Assembly (NCBI RefSeq): GCF_029227915.1
Contig: NC_079886.1
Location: forward strand, 19,196,501-19,260,500
Origin: Hydractinia symbiolongicarpus
Lineage: Eukaryota > Cnidaria > Hydrozoa > Anthoathecata > Hydractiniidae
Reading direction: 5' to 3'
Length of the DNA: 64,000 bases
Shown: one piece after another, positions 44,812-59,265 of the stretch
Layout of the letters: each line of letters starts with the position of its first letter
How positions within the stretch are numbered: the stretch's first letter is position 1
Position numbers and translations under genes: made by a program
Notes under the pieces: model-generated
Databases searched by the model: none
Told to the model about the DNA's origin: nothing
Seen by the model: only the letters and a program-made list of their open reading frames with translations

Positions 44812-47600
44812 GACTGTGTCACAAAGATGAAGCCCAAGAATGGATTTCACTTATTTGCTTTACGACTAACAAAACTTCTGTAAACCTTTTAATGTTTTTT
44901 AGGCTAGGCTATTTTTATTATTTAATACATTAAATGTCAAATCTCAGTAACGACAAGCTCTTTACGTGCGAAACTTTTCTAATTTCTTGTTCATCACTAT
45001 TTCCAATTGGTGCAGGATGAATTTTAAGAATTAAAGAATTTCTTTCTTTGGTTTATTTTTTACCTTAAATTGAATGATGTATCATTTATTAGTTGGGAAA
45101 AAACTTTTAAAAGGATGCGGATTTTTTTGTCTTTAAGAAGAACTATCCATTGATAACAAGTTGTGCTTAAAATGTCCATTAAAATGTGAATATGAACTAT
45201 ATTATATTTTTTATATTTGTGAGCTTTTGTTCTCAAGATATTTCAGGTTAAAGTAGTATTACGGCCGCCGCCATGACAGTGTCGATTAGGATCTTCTGTT
45301 CCGCAAAATACTAACTTGTGTGATGTAGTCGGCGGAGATGTAAAACGCAGTCTGAAGGAACGGAGCGAGGAAATACTAAACTGTGCCTTTTGCGATTGTC
45401 TAAGAGTAAATTTTATTATTTTGAAATAAATATCTTTATCAGAATAAAATAATGTTTCACCTCTACAAATATAGTTTTAGAGTTTTAGACATGAGTTATC
45501 ACTTTAAAAAAGTATTACGTGCATCCAACTCTGATATGAAATTTTTTTGTGTTAAAATAAGTCCTGCAAGCTATCTACGTCGCGTGACGTCACAAATGAA
45601 CAAAATATAAGCGAACCAATTTGGGTTTTGTTCGATAATGGCGGTAACCGTTAATGCAATTATCGTTTCTGGGGGACAAAATTTGGACATAAAAATATAT
45701 ATGCCATGTTGCTTTTGGAATATATAAGAATGTTCTTATTACAAAAAAAAGTATGTGTAAGCTTGTACTTTCCGACGGTGGAAAGGTAACCAGTTCGCAA
45801 GAAAATACAACGTTGATTGTATACATGCATATACAAAAGATACGCTTTGTAAACATTTACCAGGCCGTGAAAGAACATACGGGTTTTTTAGAATGATTTT
45901 TCTTAATATATATCTGACGTTTTTGAATTTTATAAATCAATTAGGAGCTGATTTAGTCTAGTGTCTAATAAATATTTACAAAAAATCAACATTATAGTTG
46001 CACAGTATATTTTCACCGAAAGCTCTGCCAGGGATGAATTATTTGCGCAAAATACTTGTACTGATGTTGTCAAGGGCATAAAAGTTAACCTTTAGCAGTA
46101 TTTCGACAATTTCCAGTTGTTATGTTCAATTTCGATGTTAGTTGATAGATAAAATCAAAATCATTTTTACTTTTAAAACTATAAATCAAATGGCTTTGTA
46201 ATGAAAAATGCGAGAATGGTCGGGAATAGCAATTTTAAGTATAGATTAACTTGTTACTTTCTTCCTTCGGAAGTTAAAGCTCTTATTGGTTTCCTTGATT
46301 GGTGTTCTGTCCCACATATATCAAACTGCGCATTAGCTCAGTCAGAAAAACTTATTGAATCTGCATCACAGTCAATACTACGAGTAACCCAGAAATGACG
46401 TCACATCTCGTCACATAATCACGAAACGCACAGGTCGCTTTGTCGGAATGATCAAGCAGATAAATTTGGGCATAAACATCAACAAGTCATGCCCCGATAA
46501 CTAAGCACTAGTTACATAGTTTTTAAAACACGAGTTGATACTCACGAGTTGGTACACATGTTTAACGAGCTGATACACAAACTCTAAGAGTTAGTTCCAG
46601 AGTGTTTAAGTACGAATAGAAGATTGAATTTGCAAGTTGCCAATTTAAAGTACCAGTTGAAGATTAAAGTGTGAATTGCAAATTCGAAGTACGAGTTGAA
46701 AAGATTAAATGTGCGAGTTGCAAATTTAAACAAGTTGAAGATTGAGTGTGAATTGCGAATTATCAGGAATGGTAGAAATGACGGGAATTCGCCAGATTAA
46801 GTTTAAAATTTAATTTTGCTTTACAATGTGTTAAAGTTACACAATTCTTATCGTCTCGTTTGTTTTGAGAGGTTTATTACTGATCACTTGGACATCGGCA
46901 ATGTTTCATAAAAAAAGTTCGAAAAGTACAGTTTCTATAACAAAAATACACGTATTCTGTCTGTCTGTCTATCTGAGAAAACTATCGCATTAAGGTCTTA
47001 CCAAAATACGGACTATGTTTCTGTATCTCTATGGCTTCAAATTTTTGAATAACTTCTGAATAAATTAACCAATCAGCAAGCCTTAAAATTTTTCGATTGT
47101 TAAACTATTTTTTCCCGCGTTTATTATCACATCGGCACTTTCCTTTTTTACGCTCTGGCAAATTTTGTGAAAGTAAAAAGTGAAATAAAACTGGTAAACA
47201 GAACGATATCGACATAAAATTACAATGGAGTGTCCTACCTAGCAACGAGAGGTAGCGAAGGCAGGACACTTCTTCTTATTTTGAGCTAGCAAAAACTGTT
47301 TTTGCCTGATAAATCTCCGTGGCTAAAATCCACCACATACACCTGTGCTTGCCTAGCTGAAGCCATAATTAACAGCAAGAAATAAACTAAAGAAGTGTCA
47401 CTTTTTATCGTCGAGATTGTCTGATGCTACGGTCGACGATAGTAAAAAATAATGGTCGTGTTAAATTTGACTGACATTTGGGTTATAAATAAACTGCCGT
47501 AAATTTAGCTAAAGACCGCTATGGGCAATCCTCAGTCGACCTGAGTTTACTAGATTATACAGAACCGGATGGGATCTGCTAAGTAAAAGACTGAGTGTTA
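44812..47600. other. Intergenic, no supported gene
   Basis: Holds a G/C-richer patch near 45,255-45,370 (ggccgccgccatgaca), a (TGTC)n run at about 46,960-46,978 and a hairpin (gtgtcctacct with aggcaggacac, about 47,230-47,270). A 65-codon ORF at 46,201-46,398 has no recognised domain. Confidence 0.45.
46600..46760. repeat. Degenerate tandem repeat of about 50 bp
   Basis: Three to four diverged copies of a unit reading gaagatt(a)a-a-gtg(t)gaattgcaaatt(c/t)-aagtacgagtt. Confidence 0.55.
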
Positions 47601-47611
47601 AACAGCACAAA

Positions 47612-47905
47612 ATGGTAAAACGGTACCGCAACACTCGAAAAAATCGTCCAGACTCGTCAAACCACTTAGGAGAGACCACAACAAAACTTAAAAAAAGTGA
47701 ATTAAAAACGAGACCCTATTGTGAAGATTCAGGAAAGCGCGTTGGGCGTCCAAATTTCTCCTTAGGCGAGCGCGGAGTTTGCCAATGCGTAAATCCGGCT
47801 TTGCTTAAAAGAACCAGTAGCCAAAGTAACCATTTAACTCAAAATAGAATAATATATACATGTCACGAAATACGGAGGTTTACACACACATACACATGCA
47901 AGTGA
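47612..47905 (+). CDS. Possible small basic ORF, unrecognised
   Basis: A 97-codon ORF (MVKRYRNTRKNRPDSSNHLG start) rich in Lys, Arg and Thr, with a TATAAATA about 130 bp upstream (about 47,483-47,490). It has no domain, no signal peptide and no homologue that I recognise, and runs convergent to the C2CD6-like gene. It could equally be non-coding or part of that gene's 3' UTR antisense. Confidence 0.2.
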   Translation: MVKRYRNTRKNRPDSSNHLGETTTKLKKSELKTRPYCEDSGKRVGRPNFSLGERGVCQCVNPALLKRTSSQSNHLTQNRIIYTCHEIRRFTHTYTCK

Positions 47906-47970
47906 GGTAAGCAACAAGTCTGAAATTCGCTGTGATTTTTAACATCTTTATGATTCTAAGATAAATGTTC

Positions 47971-50900
47971 TCACTTAGAACTAGGAGCAGATGATTGTCT
48001 ACGTCTGGCAAAAAGCTTTTTCGTTTCAGCTCGTTCCATTTCAAATGGAGAACTATCAGTGCCTAAAAATTAATAGAATATAAAATAAATTTACCGTTGC
48101 AGTCAAACTATATAAACCATCACTGGAAAGAATTTTTTTAAAGCTCGAGTCAGGTGTATTACATATGTTTCGGGGAATATGATTATTAAAAGTTATGCAT
48201 ATTTTTTAGGTGTTATGTATAAGGGTTAGGGTTATTTTTATCATGCATAATAACCGGTAAGTAGCATAATTTTCAGAATCCCTATAAAATATATAATTTT
48301 CAATAATAATAAATTTTATTCAGTTTCATGAATGATTTTATTTTTCGAACACCAGATCGACTTCATCCTTGCATCTATAACAGGGAACATCCTTGGGAAC
48401 ATATTGACATCATTGGAAATTTAATATATTGGGAGGCTACTCACTACGCAGCAATGGAGTCTTGACAAATGTTTCTTACCTTGACTGCTACACGGCTCTT
48501 GAACAGTCTAAACAAGAAAACAAACAAACTTTTCATTTTTTATTAAACTTCAGTATTGTCCAGGTTTTACCTTGCTTGCAAAACTTTCCTACTTCAATAA
48601 TTTTCGGTGCTGATTCCTGTGTGTAGCACAAGTATTTTCATGCTCACATTCCAGTTTTTGATATATAATATGCCTAATGATTCTAATAGACCTACAAAGA
48701 GGCATCATATTCTACAAGCGAGATAATTGCCTCTGAAACGACAAAAGGGCAAAAAGCGACCAAATTTTAGCTTAATGACTAATACCGGCCAAAAATAGTT
48801 CAGAGATCTTTGTTACTAAAAAAGTATTTATTTTTTGGGCCAAATTTTGATTCTCTTTCTCTCTCAAAAAAAAAATAGAGATACTTTCAATTTCCATTTT
48901 TAATGAACATTGTTTAAAAATTTGAGAAGTTGAGCTATTATTTTGCATGCACGATGGCATTTTATTATTTTTCATTTAACTATGTGCCCAACATTTACTA
49001 TGTTGGTAAACTTTAGTCACCAAAAGTAATGAAATTTTAGGCAAGTGACTAATTTTTTTTTCCGACCTAAGATTTTCACCGATCTCATTTTTAACGATAA
49101 GAAGACCAATTAGGAAAGTGTACTTACCAGTTCATTTGACTGAGGATGGGTTGACTTTTTCCGACGAGCTATGATACCTAAACAATTTGGAAATTGAACT
49201 CATTCGGTGACAAAGATTATAAAAAGGGGTTCTTTAAAATAAGCATTTTCGCTCTGTGTTTAAAATGATCGCGCTGGAAAATTCGAACCCTTGGTACGGT
49301 TACTTTTCTAAAAAATGCACAAAATGCCATTTTTCAATGCAAAAAAGATTGAGATCAATTGTGATCACTAATCATCATACACTTGAGATGTACATTGCAA
49401 AAATATTAAACCTGGGGCGTGTGATATGAACTTTGCAGCGTTCATAAGTACTGCTAAAGTTTGTGGAATTGGAGCCTCTTTCTCTTTTGTTTCATCATCA
49501 CTAACATCTTCTTCAAACACGTCGTGTGGTACTGCCTGAAAGGAAATTAGAAAATAAAGCGGAAAATTTGTGAAATGTAGATGTTTTGAAATTAGATGGG
49601 GTAAAGTGACATAACACTCGCACTCGCGTTTGTTAATAAATATAAAAAAATCATAGCCGTAAAAGATTTCAGTTCTGTTACCGTTGATTTACGTCCATGT
49701 CATCGCTTATTCCCTATCAAAAACCTTGTATAAACGAAGATTATGATAAATACGGACTTTACTCTTGACTTTTAAAGAAAGAACGTGTCTTCACTCTTCA
49801 AATTTCAAAAAAATCACTAAAATGAACACAAAAATAAAAAGAGAGTCTTCGCAGGGGCATATGACGCAATGGTTAACATTCGTACGTCTTAAAATATTTA
49901 TTTATAAGGATGACTATAACATTGGCAGCCATCCAACTTGTATCATTAATTAATTTTTACAAACATATTTCGGAGAAAAGACTTTTTTTCCATATCACGG
50001 TAATATACCACACAAGATGAACAGTTATCAAAGACATGTACTCACTCCACCATCTTGCAAAAGTTTCCTTAAAAAGCTAATCCGTTTGGTTCTTGTTGGT
50101 TGTTTTGAAAAAGCGGCTTGTATTTGACTGATTCTAAAATAAAAATTTATAAAGGGGTATAATTTTCCTTCTCAAATAAATTTTTTTCAAAAAATTGTAT
50201 GACATTTTCTCAGGGGGTAAGGGGTACTGTCGTTATTATTTTAGGAGAGAGACGAAGAATTTTGGAAAGTGCAAATGCTACGACTAGGAAACTACCCAAC
50301 GGGGATTTTTCTTTAAACACTTCAATTTTTCAATATTTAAATATCAAAAAAATATCAATATTTAAAATTTTTTCAAACAACTCCGCCAAAATGTGCAAAA
50401 ATACAACTTTTATGTGCGTAATTAAAATAAAACTTTTATATCTTTTCGCATTACAAAATTTTTCACAACTTGGATCAATTTTCTTACATATATTGTTGTG
50501 TTATGTGGCAAAATAAACGTTGTTCTACTTGCGGTAAGAATAACTTTAACAGTCCCTATGGATCTTTCTGTTAGTATTGCAAAAAAAAAAATTCTTAATA
50601 AATCACGTTTTTTTGTAAAGGGGAAGGGGGGCTTGACACTAGAATTTTAAAAACATGCTATAAATTTAAAGCACGATTTTAAGGGGGGGGGGGGGGGGGT
50701 GGGTGCACAAAAAGTATACGATAGTTTACTGTTGCCAACATTTTTTGATCTGTGGCGTAAACTGGTAAAATACTATTACTGTTAGAACTGGTTCAGTTCC
50801 CTGGTTCAAATACAGTTCTCTCTATATTACCTCTGCATATGTTGCTTTAGTAACGGAAAGTCAGGACATTCCAAAACAGGATCATCTATAAAAAAGGTAT

Positions 50901-53900
50901 GCAATGTAAATGATTTACGACTTATAAGGAATACCGCAATGTTTCAAACAATAACCACACTTCTCTTAGAAACTCCTTGATTAAACCCCCTCGCCCTTGA
51001 ATGATTCTTTTAATAAACGCCTCCCGTTTAGAGGGCTGTTTATTCGATACATCATGCGAAATTTGCCTTTCACTGATAAAGTTCTTTATAAAGGAGCATA
51101 GAAAATATCGGAAGAAGATATAAATCGTCAGCACGGTATTTTTAGACATTTTTAGATTTTAGTATTGATTGCGGGAGAATTTGGTACCAAAACAAAGCTT
51201 TATTTATTTATTTGAAAACAATTCTTTTTTTACTTTCGGCGTTTATGTACACACACTTTTGCATGGCTAATGGCAATCCAATATTGCATAAGCTGATATC
51301 AAAAGACATAACAATTAGTCGCTTTATCAGCCTCGTTTTTGTGCTTCCGTGGTTATTGTCTTGGTGGATTATGAATATGAAAAACATAAGCCCTGAAAAC
51401 GAGGTTGTACACTTATTAGATATGGCTATAACCCTAATATTACTAACCCTGCCCACTTATTTAGTGAGACACTTTAAAAATAATTTTTAATATGGGGGTA
51501 CCACTTATAACATTACTAACGGCAATTCTTAATATCAAACGATATAATAATTTTTACTGACGGTTTTTTTTAATAACTCTTTTTAGCTATAATGCATGGT
51601 TATGATACTTGCTGAGTTTTTAATATTCATCTGTTATGCATCTGCATGCCAAATTTCTAGGACCTATGCCTGTCAGAGACTTAGATACGGGCTATTACAC
51701 TAACTAAAAATCTCTAGAAAATCCTTATAATCGCAAAAATATAATAACTTTCGTTACGGTTATCCTTGAAGCTTGAAATTTGCAACACAATTTATTTTAC
51801 GAAGGGGGATTGTTCTGTACATTTTGGACTTGTTACTTCGCACACTTGTCGAATGCATTAATACGTTCAGATTTATCCATTCTCGGGTAAGACAATATTC
51901 CAACATGAATTTACCGCAAGTGGATAATTCCTTTTCAACACAAGGGGGTGCCGTATAGTTTTTTTGTTTTTATTCTATAACCTTTTTTTTGTAAAAACCA
52001 ATTTTCGCCCCCAAATTTCCTTCTTTAATTTTCTTATTTACTATTTTACTATTCGGTTTATTTTATTTTTCCCTATCTTGCCATGTTTCTTCACTATCAT
52101 AAACTAATTGTGTAAACCCCTATTATGTGTATATAACGACAAACTTTAATCCAAAAAACTTATTATGGGGGTGATAATAAAATGAGGAGGTGGGTCTCAT
52201 TCTCAAATTTTAATAAAATGGGGGGGGGGGGTCATTATAAAATGATTTTAGGGGTGAAAAATTCGAAAAAGTGCAATTTGACCCCCCCCTACAATTACGC
52301 ACAAGAGTATACATAAAATAGCTATCTTCGTGTGTTGGCTTTTGAAGATTTGGCAATTGTGGTATGTCAGATATCACTGAGATAGCACAATTGGCAAATC
52401 TTCTGTTTGGAGAGATACATTTTATCAATAGAAGTATGGCAAAGTTCCAAGCAACAATCTTACTGTATGTTGCGCTAATTTCAGGTTCCAGATCTTCAAT
52501 AGCTTCGTTTTGTAACGGTACGAACGTTGGATGTTGTAATTTTCGAGGATGAATAATTGTTCTACAAAAGTAAAGACGAGTTTCCAATAGTCTAACCAAT
52601 CTCCGTCGATCAACAAAAAGTAAAAGCAATACTCCTTTGTATCGATTGACTTTTGATGATAATTTTATTGACATTTTTAAACCGCGTTGGAGAAAACAGT
52701 ATATTTACAAAAAACAACTTAGTTACATTTCTAAAAAACTTCGGACTATAGAAGATAACTTAAAGGTAATGCCAAAGCAAAGAAAAAAATATTCGGTACC
52801 TATCTATCATTTCCATGCGTTTTACAAGTTTTGCAACCAAAGTTAAGGAGATTTGTTTCATAGAAGACTTTTAATATTACGGAGAAATGGAGACGTTTTA
52901 AGAAGGCAAGACACTAAACATTTTAAGTGTTTGCATAGTCGCTCAAATTTGTCAAAAAAATACCATAGCGATAATCATGATCACAAAAATTACCTTTATT
53001 TCACTCTCTATTACTCTAGGGACTTTGGACAACAGAAAATTAACATTAATGTTAGTTTAACTAAATAAGTCAATGTCCTTCTACTTGCGGTACCATTTTG
53101 CGTGACAGACAGACAGACAGACAGACAGGCAGGCAGGCAGGCAGGCAGATAATATATAAAAATATATAGTATATAATATATCAACTAGTCGTTAAAAAAT
53201 CCACGGGGTAGCCTGTCCTTTATATATCACATTTTGTGTTTCTGTAACAGGACTTTTGAACACACAGACAAAAAACGGCTACTATAATAGAGACTAGTCG
53301 ATAAAGCCCGTGGAAAAATCCACTAAGGCAATATAAAAATGAAAAAAATAGCGTCATTTGAATTTTAATGACGTCAGCCATTAAAATCCATCCACACCAA
53401 AAAATTAGAACTTTGTTTATCCGTTTGCTGTAATGTGTAGAGCTTCAATTTGCTGATTATATAGAACGCTGTGCATTGGATGAGCGGTTATTGAGATATA
53501 AGGGTTTAAAAATTTTGCTGATGTCAGCAAAGACCTACCAAAACACAAAAGATCTTGAAAAATGTACTTTTACGAACGGTTGCAGAGATATTTCGGGTTT
53601 GATGTTTTTTTTAACGACGTCTTCAACCCGTCCAATCCGAAACGGATTTGGGGAGCCAGGTTTGAGAAATTTACCCAAATTGGTTGCAGATGGTCCCTAG
53701 TTACGTCACCAGCTCGTTTCCAAGTTTTTTTGCCTCAAAAGGTTTAAGTGCACTGTAATGGCTTTATTAATTTTAATTAAGATATTGATTTTAATTAAGA
53801 TATTGACGCTAGAGTAGTGATATTAACGTCGCGCCGCAACGTCAGACAATTTAACATTTGGGACAACTTTTTCGGCTACATCAAAGAAATATGAACACGT

Positions 53901-56900
53901 CCACTGTCACAGACAGACAAACACATTGTCTGTATTATTATAAGAGATATTCTCAGGTGTTAATACACGAAAACTAATTTAAAAATCAACAAGTGTTACC
54001 TCTTTCCCGTATCAAGCAGCTGACAGTACACTGTTGAAACTAAATCTCGTGTTCTTAACTTTGCAAAACTACTGTTTACTAACTTAAATAAGTAGTACTT
54101 CTCTAAAACTAACAAATTACATACCCTCTAAAACTATGCTCACTATCAACTGGGGGTATTCTCGGAAACAGAGACATTTTGACAAGATCAGCTGGACTAT
54201 GCAAATTGTTCTTCAACTAAGTAATAACAATAGAAAATTAAAGATGTTATATTCTACCTACTTCAGTTTTAATTTTAATAGACAACCAATATAGTCATTA
54301 TAGTATGAAGATTCAAGCAATGGTATTTTATCTACTTTTTAAATATTTATCAATTTCTAGTATTGCATCTCTAATTGATCTTTCGTTATGGAGAGAAATG
54401 AGGAACACCAGTGATTATTTATGACAACGTTAAAAACTTCTCTCACTGATTTGATTAATTTTTTTCGATTAAATGTGAATGTTAAATTCACATCTATACG
54501 CTTATTTTACCCTGTTCTAGCCTGACCTCAGGCTTGACATATCCAACTTAACAGAAGAAATCTCACAACGCCATGACATTAACACTTAATAAGTTTAGGA
54601 TAAAAACAGATAGACTTTTGAAACACTTAGCATTATTCATTGAAGCTAAAGAAAAGTATTTTCCAAAAATTTTTCTTTAAGCTATGGACTTAAATTTCGC
54701 ATAGAATATATGAACAAAAAATAAGCATAAACAGAGTGTCTTAAGTAATCACATTGCGCAAAACAAAATGTATATTCCCAGAAACCACTTTAAACTAAAC
54801 ACATACCTGGTAAGACTGGCCATAGCCAAAGGCTCCGTATGTTACACAACATTCAAATTCAATACTTCCCACAATCTATAAATAATATAGGACATCCACA
54901 CCGAAGTGTAATAAAAATCAAAAAAAAAAAAAATTTGTTTCAGCTCTGGATGGTCCACTTGAACCATTTATGGGTTTTAGTATGTTTAATGTTAGTATTT
55001 GATCTTCAGTATATTAGCGAGTCAGCGTCTGGTTGTAAATATTGAAGTGCAAGTTTAAACATTTCGTAGCTTTCAAAATTGTGGAAAAAGTGTAAAACTT
55101 GAAATTTGAACTGTTGTGTTTGAATCTGTTTACTGTAAATTTTAGTTCCCTCGACTTATGTTCGTAAAGAATTTATTTCTGCTGATAATGAGTTTTATTT
55201 TTTTAACTTTTATATTAGCTTTATAGTAGCTTCCAATATTTTATTCTTTCGCTGTAATATCTTTTCTACAGTCAGGAGAAGATAGCATTCTTTTTACACC
55301 GGGACTACTTAAATGGGATTAAATTTCGCGAGCTCGAAAATTCGCGAAATGTACGGGATTAATTTTTGCGAATTTTCGCGAATGAGCTATTTTTGAATAT
55401 TTCGCGAGGACTTAATTTCGCGAAGAGGACCTTTTCAAAAAATTCGCGAGGACTTATTTTCGCGTTTTTTCATTGATGCAACATCTTTATTTACCTCACC
55501 ATATATTTGAAAGTACTTTTTAAGAAAACTGGGAAAGAGGTTATCGTGAAAGTGATACAATAAAAGGAAAAATATTTCGTGCACTTTTTACATAAGGAAT
55601 TGGCTTGCTACATGTTAAAAATAGCATTGTTTGTTTTTGATTCTGAAATTCAGCAATGGTTAAAAAAAAAAAATTCAAATTTTTCGCGAGGATTTAATTT
55701 CGCGAATGAGCTATTTTCAAATATTTCGCGAGGATTCATTTTCGCGAATAGCCGTTTTTCAAATTCTTCGCGAGAACTTAATTCCGCGAAAATGGTCCAA
55801 ATTCGCGAAATTTAATCCCCGCGAAAATTAATCCCTTTAAAGTAGCCGTGGCAATTTTTTTCAAATGTAGGTACTATAGTTTTTGGTTCGATCAATAAAA
55901 TATTGTTCATATATGTTTTTTACCACCGTAGCGGTCTAATATTGGTTTAAAGTTTTTTGCCTATTTTTGAAAGCCAAATTTTTCTTAAACTATAATCTAC
56001 AATCCTTATTTTGGGTTATTGAAACAAGAAAATAACCTGGACCGAATAAGGTTAAGACTTTTAGAATTTCCTGGTGGCAATCCTCTATTAACAACGGAAG
56101 AATGTAGAGAAAAGTGTATTTCTATTTCCTGTCTCATGCTTTTTACTACGGACTACAGTGACTATAAAAGGTTTCCAAGATTTAACCAAGATAATGCACA
56201 GTTTACAAAATTAACTCTTCTTTTGTGAAGAAAAACATCTTGAAAAAAACAAAAAACAACTTACGTTACCCTTTTTGTTTAACAAACATCCCACTTCTTT
56301 CATTGTGATATTCTATAGAAATGAAACAAAAGGCAAAATTAAAGGTAGTACTACTAAGATGAATAAGGTATCTCCATCAGAAATTCTGGCCACACATGAT
56401 TCCAGTTAAAATTAAATTTCTTAAAAGCACCTTAACCCTATTTACGCTGTGCTCAGCAATGTTGTTCAATCTTGGAGTTTCAATAGACATGAAACTTGCC
56501 ACAAGTGATACATAAACATTAAGTAACAACCTAGTCAATAAAAAATGCTGACGTCAGCATTTTTGCCAATAACGTAATCAAATTTGCTAAAGTGGAAAAG
56601 AAAATTAAAATATTTGTTTTACTCATTTGTATATTATCACACTAATTTGAGAAACAAAAATAGTATAATATATACTAAGAAGTCCCCTAAAGCTTAAGAA
56701 AAAAGACAAAACTTTTTGCCCAAAAATAATTCTGAAAAATGTGACCTAATTAAAACAATTGGTCATCATGACAACACTTCAGAATATCTTTCTAAAACAA
56801 TTTTTCTGTTACGAAATAATTTGTGAAACGTATAGAGTGTATTTAACCTCAATCCTGACAAACAGAAGTTATAAAGACGACACTTCTCAAAGTTTATTAT

Positions 56901-59202
56901 TAAAGATAAATGATGCTAACACCACTACAACAGAGATTCTGCTTATAGTTAGTTACATGATTCGTCATTAAGCGATAACAAATTAAAAATAATGGTTAAA
57001 ACAAATGCTATCAATTGAATGACTTTTTCAAAAAATTAATTATAGAATTTATTTCAGGACTGATTGTGGCCAATAAAAAAAACTTACTTGCATTTATATA
57101 CTTACTGAATTTAAGGTACTAAGATTTTGCAACATTGGCCTAACTAATAAACACAGAAACAACTCTGTGAACTTGCTACAGCACACACAAACATACAGTC
57201 AAAGACTTTAATTTTTTTACCTTTAGCAATTTATGCAAATGTGCTTCATATCTTCCAACAATCCTGTGTTTAGCTTTGGAAACCGCATGCTCCTCACCTG
57301 GGCTGCACGCATAAACCAGAACAATAATTTTATTCATTTGTTGCACTGGCTTAGGATTTACCTAAAAAAAGGAGGCTAATCAACGTTAAACTGTACAATT
57401 AATTATATGCCTTGTTTCTTTTGTATCAAATATTCTTCGCAGGGCTAAATCAAACCACCTCAAATAACTTTTGAATGTCTAACCTTGACAGGATTATATA
57501 GTATAGCAAAAAAAGGAATCAATTGGTAGGGATAAAACTTCGCTGACCCTAGCAACGTTTCTATGACGTCATCATTTTTTGTGGGAACACATATTTTCAT
57601 CGCTGATTATTCATTGGATTGGTTTGGGAGTGGTTAAAAAGACCCTGTTCCTTTAAGTAATATTATTGGTGGGGGTAAGAACATAAAAAACAATGAATTA
57701 TGTTAATACCCCTACAAATAATATTACACTTAGGGATAAAACAGAAGTTGTATTTGTAGAAGAACTACTTTGTTCATCACTAGCATACTGCCTGGCAGTG
57801 AGCTGGATTCGATCCGCAGTCCCCAGAACTGGGAGCCTCAGACAAACCCACTACATTCTCTGTTTAGAATGAAATACGGATGTGCTATGATAAATATTCA
57901 CCTATGTAAAACAGAAGTTAATTAAAAACTTTGTTTAAAGGAACAGGATCTTTTTAAGAACTCCCAAATTGGGACCTTATCCATGAAAAGTATTAGAAAA
58001 AATTGAAAAATATTAAAAGTCACCAGGTCCTGTGGAAGCAGTACATTAGGAGATATAATATATATGGGATAGTGATAAAAACAGCTCCACATTATAAACA
58101 GCTCACCCTGTCTATAATGTGGGGCTAAAGAATATCTGTTTAACTGTAGCCTTCTAAAAAAAGTTTTTTAAACGATTTCATTGACGTATCTAAAGCTATT
58201 TACCACAAAAGGTAACATTTTGATTTCATTAAATAGAACAGTCGGAGTCTTAATGTTGTATTTCTTCTGAGATGTTGCCTTCCGTGTCGAAGCAATTGAA
58301 AAAGTAACATATAATATACATTCTGTAAGATCAGGAATACTCAGTTCATGCAGTCCATACAAGTGTATAACCAACATGCCAGTCTAAAGGCAAAAGACAT
58401 CGAATTTACTAGAACGACATTAAATCATTACATGCAACCACATGATGATCACTTGTATAACAGTCAATGTTAAAAAAAGAGGTTTCTGTCCTGAAATAAA
58501 TTTACACTTCATTAAACTCGTAAAATATTTTATTCTTCACAAATACAGGTCTACAATAACATACATATACTTTCAGTTAGATTTCAAACAAAGCAAAAAC
58601 GTTCACACATAGTACATAGTACAAAAAGGGTATAAATATATTTTTAGCAGGAGACTTTTCTTTTTTTTAAATAAAGCACAGAAAAGTGTTGCTTGACAAT
58701 GAGTGATTTTTCAATCCAAGATTGTCAAAAAAGTTTTATAACTGTTGCAATTTCAAGATTTTTTTTCCAGCATGAAATTTTGATTTTTTTTAAAAAAAGC
58801 AAACTGTTCTCAAACAAATATGAAAACGTATCCAATAGTTTGTCTTTATTACAACTAATCCCTTTCCCTGTTGTTAGTAAAGTAATTTTTTCTTTGATTT
58901 GATTATTTAAAATATTTCTGATTTTATTTTATTATCCGTACATTTTAAATGACATACGATATACTTGTTTAGACTGTTTTGCTAACTTTTCCCCTACATA
59001 TTAAAAATTTCCATGGAATTATTTATTATGCCCATCGTTGTCCAGTCATTGCTATGATCTCGTATCTACTATAGTTTGCTCATAGTTTTGTAACTAATCT
59101 CTACACCCTGTACGTTGTTAGTTAGCACTTTTTTTAAAGTTCACATTCTTATACTGGTGTTTATGCTATTCCAGGAGAAGAGCTATTGTTCCATCTGAAA
59201 TA

Positions 59203-59265
<63 letters not shown>

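Noticed and set aside
50199-50516. 105-codon plus-strand ORF
   Set aside because: Intronic, low complexity (Phe, Lys and Asn from A+T runs), no domain, no conserved partner.
52210-52674. Single 154-codon minus-strand ORF as a gene of its own
   Set aside because: Only its centre (52,561-52,464) is coding: splice sites on both sides and phases place it as exon 9 of the C2CD6-like gene.
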